From Clonostachys chloroleuca (taxonomy: Eukaryota; Ascomycota; Sordariomycetes; Hypocreales; Bionectriaceae), in assembly GCA_037952775.1 (NCBI GenBank), contig JBANAY010000001.1:4030001-4094000 (forward strand): a stretch of DNA of 64,000 nucleotides. The letters run 5' to 3'. Both the position numbers and the translations under genes were made by a program. The notes beneath the pieces were generated by a model. That model saw only the letters and a program-made list of their open reading frames with translations. It was not told the DNA's origin and ran no database searches. The first letter of the stretch is position 1, and each line of letters opens with the position of its first letter. This document shows positions 55,391-64,000 of this stretch, in pieces.

Positions 55391-56881
55391 TCAAAACGAA
55401 CCAACATATGGGTTATAGTTGAAATGTTCACACGCAGCGTCGATCTTCTTCTCACTTGTACCTCCAAGTAGATTAGCCCCCCCACGCTTCACCCTAAAAT
55501 CTTGAGCGCCAACTCCCATTGTAAAGTTAAACGTATGAATGCCAGCCTCGGCATTCACCGTAACTGGGGAGTTGCTTCCACTCGTGACCGTAAGTTCGCC
55601 CGCTTCAGTCAGCATTGTTGTGACGAACACCACATCGGCGAGAAGCTCTTTCCCACGCGGTGCACCCAACGTGTCGGCGCTACACACGGCGTCCTTCGGG
55701 TGTGGGCGGAACCAGTAAACAAGCTGGTCGGATTCGACTGTGGGTGTACCCGCGCCAGCCTTGTAGGCGGCAATGTATGGCTTCATCAAAGATCTCCATG
55801 CGTCATGGGGAAACCCGGAAGCCCAAGCAGATGACCCATCATCACTATGATTTGGCTGGGTCCCACTACATATTCTGTTAGAATCTTACCTGTTTATAGA
55901 TACATACAAGGGTGATGAGGACTCACGAGATGTAGTGGCTCTCTCCAAAGTCTGATTGATAAATTAGTCGCGGATCGCACTAATCAAGGGATCTACACGT
56001 ACCGTTCCAGCTAATGATTTCAACCAGCGCAGGCTTCATCTCTAGCATTTGCTCCCATCGATGAGTGGGCTGCTCCTCGCAAATGAATACCCAGTTTTTG
56101 GTATTGAAGTGCGTGAAAAACCACGGTGAAACGGCTGTAAACCAGTCAACCAAAGGCTCCTTTAGTTTAACATAGATGCTCAAGTACTTACGAGCCATGT
56201 AGGGCTTATCACCGAGGCCTTGGAGGAATCTATCATCCCAAATGGTCGTCATTGGCCCAGGAATCACGCTGTTTCCTCCGTCGGTTGCCCATGCATACCA
56301 CGAAAATGCTCCATCCAATCCCGTGTTCGCGTGTGGGATCCATGCTGGGTCCTGGATCATTGGGAGAGCAGTGATCTTACTATTTGGAAGAGCGTTCTTG
56401 ACGGCATTCCAGTCCATGTTGTCGCCCACAAATGTGCTCACGATAGCGCCATCGTTGTAGTATGCCTGCGCTGCGTGTGAGCTGTAGTTCCCCACCATCT
56501 CTGTGATCAACTGCGTATCGCCGGTAGACCAATACGCAAAATCAAAGGAGATGAACATTTTAAATTCAAGCTCTTGCGCCGCCGCATATGCGAGGGCCAG
56601 CTGCTTGGGAGTGTAAGCATCGACACGCGGAGGCGCACAATTCAGTGCGAAACCATCGATGCCGATTTCTTTAGCCTGGTTGATGTCTACTTTCCAGTCC
56701 TCAAGGGTGTAGTTTTCAACAATGCCAACCTATTGCCAGTAGTTAGCATCAGCAGTCCGGCTTTGAGGAAACAATGTGTCCTGACCATAAAGTGTGCGTA
56801 GACGGGTTTCTGTGCCTGAGCAACAGAAACTGCCCCGAGGGCCAAAATCCCGGCGATAAGAGCTCGTGAGGTTTGGAACAT
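55391..56881 (-). CDS. alpha-1,3-glucanase (mutanase), GH71
   Basis: Exons 56881-56786, 56729-56192, 56134-56003, 55951-55927 (25 bp) and 55865-55391, 421 residues; introns 51-61 bp. A signal peptide (MFQTSRALIAGILALGAVSVAQA) marks it as secreted. Family blocks: KPVYAHFMVGIVENYTLEDW, DINQAKEIGIDGFALNCAPP, FISFDFAYWSTGD, STFVGDNMDW, FSWYAWATDGGN, SPWFFTHFNTKNW and the split block ISWNDFGESHYI. It hydrolyses alpha-1,3-glucan of fungal cell walls, used in wall remodelling, autolysis or attack on other fungi. It has no extra binding module, so it is a short family member. Confidence 0.93.
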
Positions 56882-59335
56882 GTTGGTAGGTCAGACAAGA
56901 TATGATTGATTTCGAAGGGCTGAACTGGTCAGGTCTACCCAAGGTGTGGTGAGAAGCTAACAAATGCGAGCTGTTTTATGTTCCTAGTATGGTAACATCG
57001 TAACATTGTGAAGCATAGGCCATCGGGCCTTTTTCTTATTTACCCTGGGGAACGTTGCAAGTTCGCTGTGCATTACGATATTTGTGTGTGCACTACCTAC
57101 CCGAAACAGTCATCCTCACGGCTGCGACGCGTGACAATCCTTTATGCAGAGAGCAATTTGCGGGGAGATGCACCTGTAACGTCGTGACCATAGGCTGATC
57201 GGCAAGTACAATCCGCTTTGGAGAAAATGCGACGATAAAGGAACCGAAAATAGAAACTCATAGTCAATGAATCGCCAACTTCAGCCAAATCACCCCTCGA
57301 GACTGAAACATGTCGTATTCTGACCACTCAACTTGCAGCTAGACGACAACTGAGATGCATGTTAGCTTGGCGAAAAGCCTACTAAACGTAAATTCGGATT
57401 GCAACTGACTAATGCATCAGGCGAGTTTTGTAAGTCCAATCAGGGATATCATGGGGTCGAGTTTGCCGGGTATGAATCCCTATCCTGAACAGCGTAACCT
57501 CAAATACCGCACTTCATACGCCATGTGTTCTACCATCCATGTATCTTTCATAGAATAATTGTTGTACATTTGTTACTAAGTGCAAAGAATTGGATTGTGA
57601 GATGAATCCGAGGTAGCCTTTGAATGTGTGAAACTGGCATACGCTGTTAATATGAACTGCCTCGGCATGAGTCTTGCCACACCTTGGTGGCCTATAATAC
57701 GACTCTACCTTCTCATTCAAATGCTAGGATATTCCAAATGATGCCACTTAGACCTTCCGCAAATAGCAAGAACATGAGAAATTCCGCTTACATACACGAT
57801 TGACACAACCTAGCCTCAAGACTATGAACTCCAGATCCAGTCGAGTCCTCCACCTTCCCACCAAGACAACCGATCTACGCCGAGATATCTCTCAGCTTCG
57901 AGTGCCAAGCCCAAACATAACTGACGTCTCATTGTGGACACAAGGAAGGCGGGACTCTGATATGGACGGATTCCTCAATCACAGTCTTTCTCCTTCCACT
58001 AGAGTGAGGCATATGCATGCAGCATTACTGACGTGAGGCAAAACGAGCGGGGTTTGAAACGCTGCTATCTGTATGGCGTCTCTCATATCCAGCTAAGCTA
58101 TGCGTTAGGACACGACGCCCGTTTCTAGTGGGCAGGAAACTCAGATCTCTACATGAGAGGGGCCGCAGGAACTTCCAAAACGAGACTTGAACATAATTTC
58201 TCTTGGATCCATCTGTGCAATAGATGAAGCTGGTGTGTGGCTGTGATGCGGATGCGAAGTAGGTGCTTAATAGATACATCGATATAAGAAATAATCGAGC
58301 CAGCCTGGGGCTACATGAGGCGAAAGTCGGATGATTCTGCCTTGCCGCAGTAATCGGACGTGGTGCAGGTGAGGTAGTACAATTGAGATATCTAGAAAGT
58401 GGAGGTTTTTCATGAAATAGCTGGCCAGTTCTTCTCTTTTCAGGGTCAAAAAAGCAATCACTTGTCCAGCCTGGTTGATGTCAGACGCCCAAGATAAAGA
58501 AAAAAAAGAAATTTGAGCACGAGTATCATTACACGCAAATTTTACTGATCATCGTTTCATTTTAGGTGCGATAAGAACGAAGATTGTGATTGTGGTAGCC
58601 TGAGCTGCCCCCTTTCTCCTCCTCTTTAGCTCGTTGGTCCTCGATAATGTAGAAGGAACGGCGTCAAGGTTAATTTCATAGCAGATAATCAACGACAGGT
58701 GAGCTATAAGTAGATTTCTTTATGAGGGACTGTAGCCGAGAACTAGGTATTGCGATGACTGCTCAGATGAATGATTGGTGGGTTGCAACTTGGCCTCAAG
58801 ATAGTACTGGACAAATACTAGTACCCTAAAATACCGGATAATTTAAAGTCGAATGTTTTCAATGATTACAACCGTCGTAACTTGGCCTACCTGAAAAACA
58901 AGCCCAGCTGCTGTGCCGGATCTCACTAACTATGTTTACTATTCGGTGTTTTGCGGCTATGGGTCCTGACAAAAATAAGAAATACTCACCAGCGGCATCC
59001 GCTGAATGCTGAGTCTCCTGTAACATTGGTCATTTGTCAGCACTTGTTTGAAGCAAGGGCATGAGGTTGGTAATACGAGGATTTGAATAGCATTCATCCG
59101 GCCAGCTTCGGTACTTAGCCGCATGAAGAACGGCATCCGCGGGCACTGTGCTGGAACGGGGCAATTAGACGAGCCGAGCGTTATGCATATACGAGCGGCG
59201 GGGTTCAGCCTATAAGCCAACTTAACGCGCTATTATCTTCACTCATGCTCATGCTCATTGCCATCTTCAATCTTCGACTCACATTGATCCGCACTAAGGT
59301 CGCATTAAGTGTTGGTTTACAAGCCGAAATCTACA
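56882..59335. other. long intergenic region, 2.4 kb
   Basis: No gene recognised. Short frames (57142-57327, 57514-57720, 57800-58036, 58025-58279, 58957-59220) have no family content and no supporting introns. It separates the divergent GH71 and glutathione-transferase genes and may hold an unrecognised non-coding RNA or decayed repeat; I see no terminal repeats. Confidence 0.4.
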
Positions 59336-59998
59336 ATGCCTGAAATCACCTTGTATCTTGCCAATGGAGCCTGCTCCCTGGCAGCACATCTCCTCTTAGA
59401 GGAGATTGGCATCCCCTACAAGACAGTTGTCATGAAGATGGGCCCCAGTGGCTGGGTTGCTGTTGACGGCAGCATCGACACAGATGAGTATCGCCATACA
59501 ATTCATCACGCCGGCCAGGTCCCAGCCCTCAAAGTCGACAACGAAATCATAACCGAGAACCCTGCCATACTGAGCTTTATTGCGACATTGAGCCCGGAGA
59601 GAAAGCTGACAGGAAAGACGGCGTTGGAAAATGCCCGCACTGCGGAATGGTTGGCATGGATTTCAGGCACCCTGCACGGAAATGCATTTGGCCTACTGTT
59701 CCGCCCTAGTCGCTTTTGTGATAACGAAGCAGAGCATGACAATATCAAACAGAAGGGCCGAGAGCGAGTTCTGATTGCGTATGAGATCATTGACAAGGCG
59801 TTGGAGAAGAAGGACTTCCCAGTCGGCGAGGCGGAGACAGTCGTTGATTACTTCACGGTTCCTTTTTGGCATTGGGGCGGCAGGGTTGGTCTTGATATGT
59901 CATCTTTCCCCAACTATACCAAGTTGGTCAAGAGAATAGAGGCAAAGGAGTCAGCAAAGCGTGTTCTAGAAAATGAGTCAGTGAAACCTGCACAGTAG
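59336..59998 (+). CDS. glutathione S-transferase-like protein
   Basis: Single exon, 220 residues from ATG 59336. The N-terminal thioredoxin-like half has ITLYLANGACSLAAHLLLEEIGIPYKTV, the cis-proline segment GQVPALKVDN, and TENPAIL where the glutathione gamma-glutamyl site (usually ES) reads EN. The helical C-terminal half has AEWLAWISGTLHG and a closing helix FPNYTKLVKRIEAKES. A cytosolic enzyme joining glutathione to electrophiles or acting as a reductase; class uncertain. Frame and length are normal and there is no intron. Confidence 0.88.
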   Translation: MPEITLYLANGACSLAAHLLLEEIGIPYKTVVMKMGPSGWVAVDGSIDTDEYRHTIHHAGQVPALKVDNEIITENPAILSFIATLSPERKLTGKTALENARTAEWLAWISGTLHGNAFGLLFRPSRFCDNEAEHDNIKQKGRERVLIAYEIIDKALEKKDFPVGEAETVVDYFTVPFWHWGGRVGLDMSSFPNYTKLVKRIEAKESAKRVLENESVKPAQ

Positions 59999-60896
59999 CA
60001 AGTCTCAAGCCTACTCACAGGAATCAAATCTCGTCTCGTGAATACACATAGTGCTCCTTGACCTGTGCAATGCTGCTTACCCTTACTGTTTCAACTATAA
60101 CTGTAAGAGTCTACAGAAATATATAACAGACTATAAGATCGGTACATAAACGCTCCGAATAAAACGAACATGTCACGAATAGTCATCGTATGAAATCCCC
60201 TCTTTGTATCCTTTTCTATAAGCTTCTTAGAACGTAGCCGTTTCTGATTCAGTTTCTCTGCCTCCGAATGCATTTCACAATTGAGGAATTCCTTCATCCA
60301 CCAATTCCCAATTGTACCCTCTTTTGCAACATGGAGAATGCACCCGGCGTAACAGATACTTAGAATATTAGCGCTCTTTGTTTTGGTCTTTGGAATAGAT
60401 AGTATTACATCTGAAGCAGAACATTTCTATTCTACCATATCCGCTTAGAAAGTATCTGCTCAAAGAGCTACCTGGCGAAGAGGTTCAATGGGATGATATT
60501 TATAAAATGTATCTTCGCTGCAGCTCCGAACAATGATCGACTATTTTCGATGTAATGGGTCCATAGGGTTGGATTTAAACGGCATTGCTAGACTAGGTAG
60601 GAAACAATTCTCGCGTCTACACCGCGTGACTCACAGCCTAACAAGGAAGTTGAAGTTTACGAGACACTTCATAGGGCGCGGGTGGAGTTGTAGTTGCGGG
60701 GATAAAATTGCGTTGGGGCCGAGTGTCGGAGGCCCAAATGTCGGAGCTTTCTTCAAGAATCCGATGCACCAGGGGGTAAAATGGTGTCATTGAAAACGAT
60801 CAGGGCAGCCTGAATTTTTCAACTGTGGAAGAATTTCTTTCATCTTTCCCGTAGCCTAGCCAGACACAATTTACTGGTTTGTACTTGATCACAACC
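59999..60896. other. intergenic region
   Basis: About 900 bp. Small frames at 60091-60297 (minus) and 60533-60793 have no content. Promoter of the monocarboxylate transporter expected at the right end. Confidence 0.4.
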
Positions 60897-62580
60897 ATGG
60901 CTCCTGTGACTTCTGAAAGCAAGCAGGTGACCAGCGACCCTGAAGCCCAGAGTTTGCCGCCAACTTCCGATCCCATGGTTGAAACGTCCGTAGCGAGCTC
61001 ATCTTTGGACGAGGTTGATGATTATCTTGCACCAGACGGAGGTTATGGGTGGGTCATTGTTGCCTGCATTCTTGGGATCAATATTGTTACATACGGTGTG
61101 TTGATTCATGCAGTTTTATGCAGGCCCCGTAACACAGACAATTTACTGACCGTCGCCTTTGTGCGCTTTCGGTTTAGGTATCAACACGTCCTATGGTGTA
61201 TACATTGCTTACTACCTCGAACACAACTACTTTGATGGCGCGACTTACATGACTTACGCCTTCGTCGGCGGCTTGTCTGTGGGCATAGCCTGGTTTTGTG
61301 CGCCAGGTATTAATTATCTTGTGAAGAAATTTGGCCTGAGAATCCCCTTGTTTGTGGGGCTTATATGCATATCCCTGGGCCAATGCCTTTCAGGTGTAAC
61401 GCAGCATCTCGCCATGTTTGTTGTATGGCAGGGATTGGTATTTGGAATGGGTATGTGCTCGTTCTCTAATTAAGTCTCTATCCTCATAAGACTAACACTT
61501 TAAAGGCCTAGGATTGGTGAGCAGCTGATTCAATCATGATGCTTGCTGGTAATAGAGTTGACGAATGTGTGGAAAACAGACTTCTCTTCCGCCACAACAA
61601 CTACTACCCCAGTGGTTCGACAAGCGACTGAGCCTAGCTCAAGTAAGCTCGATCACGGAGTAATAATATCCAAATTCGGAAAACGTTACAGCTGACGCTG
61701 CATTGTCAGGGTATCGCGACAACTGGGTCTGGAATCGGCGGCCTCATTTTTTTCCAACACAACCCGGGCAGCTCTTGCGACCATGGGCGTCAAATACACC
61801 CTCGTCATGAATGGTTGTATTTCCGCAGTCGTTCTCGTACCCTGTCTTGTGCTCTTGAAGGGTCGAACTGCAGTAAACATTAGAGTCGAGCCTCTCCAAG
61901 TCAAGTGGTTTGTGCACGGCACATTCTTTTGGGTCTGGACCTGGGGATTCTTTGCTGGTATGATTAAGGGTACTTCACTATCGGCAGCTAGCAAGCTAAT
62001 GCATTTATATGTAGCCATGGCGTACTTTATTGCCATTTATTCTCTTGCGCCCTACGCCACAGATGGCATCGGGTTGACCCAGACGCAAGGTGCTGCGCTC
62101 CAATCCATACTGGCAGGAGGTCAGATTGTCGGCCGCCCGTTAATTGGTTTGGCCCTCGACAAGGGCGGCCGCTTCAACATGACGATCATTGCCAATATTG
62201 TTGCTGGATTGAGTTGCGTGGCCATCTGGATGCCGGCTCGGTCATTCGCCGCGCTTGTGCCTTACGCCATCTTACAAGGAGTAGTGGGCGGCACAGTATT
62301 CAGTGTCGTTGTTCCTGTAACAACGTCAGCGGTAGGGGTCCTTGATATGGGCTCAGCATTTGCGATGTTTGGACTAAGCATAGTTCCCGCAACTACATTT
62401 GGGCAAGCAATTGCTGTGTCGCTGATCAATTTCTCCAAGGATACTCTTCTAAAGAGTGGGGGAGACGTCTACCAGATATCTATTGGACTATGCGGTGGTT
62501 TCTTTTGGGTGAGTGCACTCTTGCTGTTTGGTGGCAAGGTGGCCCTTCAAGGCAATATGAAGTTGCTCAAAAAGACTTGA
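60897..62580 (+). CDS. MFS monocarboxylate transporter-like protein, frameshifted
   Basis: Exons 60897-61095, 61178-61450, 61506-61516 (11 bp), 61580-61642 and 61710-62580. Family mark DGGYGWVIV before helix 1, then GINTSYGVYIAYYLEHNYF, FVGGLSVGIAW, and FGMGLGLTSLPPQQLLPQWFDKRLSLAQGIATTGSGIGGLIF assembled across three introns. The frame then shifts at T7 61747-61753 (one T extra), after which SNTTRAALATMGVKYTLVMNG continues to 62580. Allowing for that the product is 471 residues, full length for the family. Cargo is probably a monocarboxylate or other small organic anion at the plasma membrane. The cytosolic N-terminus is acidic and Ser/Pro-rich. Confidence 0.87.
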
Positions 62581-63090
62581 TGCCCTCATTAGATGATGAA
62601 TGACGATCCACTGAAGGAGAAAAACGTTCTTCGTTATCAATAAAGCTCTATACTATGATATCATCCTCACATCGCCTTAACAAGATAGTGGAAGATTCTT
62701 CAGCTGGTATTTTAATCTACGTTCCCGAATTTAGTTTGGAAATGGACAGTATATTTTGCAAACAGATATATTTTAGTCATGATATTTATTCACTAGTCAT
62801 TCACAACAATGCTGACAATGGGCAGGCAATCCATCGCTTCTAGTCTAAATATTTTGGGAAAGTATAGGCTTTGTAAAAAAGCGATCCTTTGGACCTAAGT
62901 CCTGCCACAAATAGGGTTGCCCGTAAACTCTAGGATTTTATAGGCAGAGTCGTAGAAGAGAGCCTTCCAATTCCATCAGACCTTTTGGCCTGATTAATGT
63001 AGGCAATCAGAAGACAGGCAATCATCGACCATCCCACACAAATCACTCTACCGGCTTCCCAATACACCGTATTTGGGGCTTCGCAGGATC
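62581..63090. other. convergent intergenic region
   Basis: About 510 bp of 3' flanks. A frame at 62655-62843 has no family content. Confidence 0.4.
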
Positions 63091-63968
63091 TCAGCTCTTG
63101 ATATCTTGTTTCGACCGTGGCAATGGCATCGACAAGATGTCGGAGAACAGAGAGCGCATGAGGAATGATTGGGGAGATGTGTAACTTTCCGAGTCAGCTG
63201 GTGAGTCGAAGATAAATCTAGAGCCTTTGGGGTAGACAGTAAAGTGACCTACAGATTGTTGAAAAGCCGGACGAGCCTTGACAAAACAGATGAATGATAC
63301 AGAAGCGGCAAGGACAAAAAGTGTAGATATGCACATGTCCAGAAGAATGCTGATACTGTACACACTTTGATGATATTTGCCGCCGAGAGTACCGATAGAC
63401 GTCAAAAAGCGCAAGACAGCCACTATCTCGACAGTTCGAGCGAATGTTTCGTAGTACCTTACTAGTTGATCAGTGGAACCGATTTTCGCTTCGTCCTTGG
63501 TTCCCTTTTGTTGATATTGTATCTCAAGAGAGACTTCGAATTGTGCCAAGAGAGCAGAAGTGAAAGCAAGTGTCGCATAAAGAGTGGTAAAAATCTCGAT
63601 GCATCTCTTAACATCCTCAATGTACGAATGAAATCGATCGGATACGCGTGCGTAATATAATGAGCGTAGGCATAGCTCGAGGAACCAGATTACCAGCCAC
63701 CTAAAACCAAAATAAAGTTAGGATCGAATGGAGATGCATCAGGGCTTGTAACATACACTGAGGTGCGTCGTATGGCTTGGCCGGTTCTGAACGAGCATCT
63801 GTTCTCACTCTTACTGTTCTTAAACGATTTAGAACAGTACGGGACCACGATCAACGCATGGAAAATGAGTGCTGCGGCGATGGCTATTAAGTTAAAATCG
63901 CTGATAGCTTTCTTCGTGCTCTCGCTGGACATCGTGGTGGCGGTAGTAAACTCCTTGACTAGAAACAT
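63091..63968 (-). CDS. multi-pass membrane protein, unknown
   Basis: Exons 63968-63757 and 63700-63091 (56-bp intron, GTATGT donor, TAACTTTA..TTTTAG acceptor), 273 residues; an internal Met at 63932 (MSSESTKKAI) is an equally good start. About five membrane segments: FNLIAIAAALIFHALIVVPYC, WLVIWFLELCLRSLYY, IFTTLYATLAFTSALLA, VEIVAVLRFLTSIG and ILLDMCISTLFVLAASVSFICFV. The cytosolic tail is Ser/Pro-rich. No family recognised. A further exon upstream of 63968 is possible because the window ends there. Confidence 0.65.
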
Positions 63969-64000
63969 CTTCGATGTGGAGTTCCGTTGGGGCAGGCGGG

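Noticed and set aside
57800..58036. 78-codon frame in the long gap before the glutathione transferase
   Set aside because: No domain or conservation cue; one of many random frames there.
1..64000. CRISPR arrays, operons, ribosome binding sites, rRNA genes
   Set aside because: This is eukaryotic nuclear DNA; no spaced identical repeats, rRNA or convincing tRNA sequence found.

Overview
The window is nuclear DNA of a filamentous ascomycete (Pezizomycotina). The evidence is short introns of about 43-82 bp with GT..AG ends and CTAAC-type branch points, fungal gene families (STAND/NLR-like proteins, GH78, GH71, MFS sugar and monocarboxylate transporters, fungal AAA ATPases), Fot1/pogo and Tc1/mariner transposons, and AT-rich, stop-riddled transposon relics that look like repeat-induced point mutation (RIP). 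The species cannot be named from sequence alone.

Layout. 1-8.5 kb (all minus strand): a partial TPR protein, a large alpha/beta-hydrolase-NACHT protein and a shorter NACHT protein. 9.3-12.2 kb: a compact catalase-related enzyme and a secreted Lys/Ala/Pro-rich protein. 14.3-18.2 kb: a flavin reductase and an FAD monooxygenase on divergent strands. 19-25.8 kb: a nucleoside-phosphorylase (PNP)-NACHT-ankyrin protein with 22 ankyrin repeats, and a decayed arrestin-like gene. 26.8-38.2 kb: a multi-exon AAA ATPase, a disordered repeat protein, a second PNP protein with a degenerate NTPase-like N-terminus, and an F-box/ankyrin protein. 39.3-44.5 kb: a transposon island made of a Fot1/pogo element, a small gene broken by a stop codon, and a Tc1/mariner element carrying a nested hAT-like miniature element. 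45.2-47.7 kb: a cupin and a membrane protein. 48.1-53.7 kb: a divergent alpha-L-rhamnosidase/sugar transporter pair. 54.1-64 kb: a small Cys-rich membrane protein, GH71 alpha-1,3-glucanase, glutathione S-transferase-like protein, monocarboxylate transporter and a multi-pass membrane protein.

How it fits together. The first 38 kb is dense in proteins with the architecture of fungal innate-immunity/incompatibility receptors: an enzymatic N-terminal module (hydrolase or PNP), a NACHT switch and a repeat sensor (ANK or TPR). The right third looks like accessory carbon metabolism and transport. The TE island separates the two.

Caution. At least nine otherwise well-conserved reading frames break exactly at a short homopolymer, with net +1 or -1 changes, and allowing for them gives full-length proteins. 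These may be assembly errors rather than pseudogenes. The nonsense codons in the arrestin-like and ABM-like genes are not of that kind.
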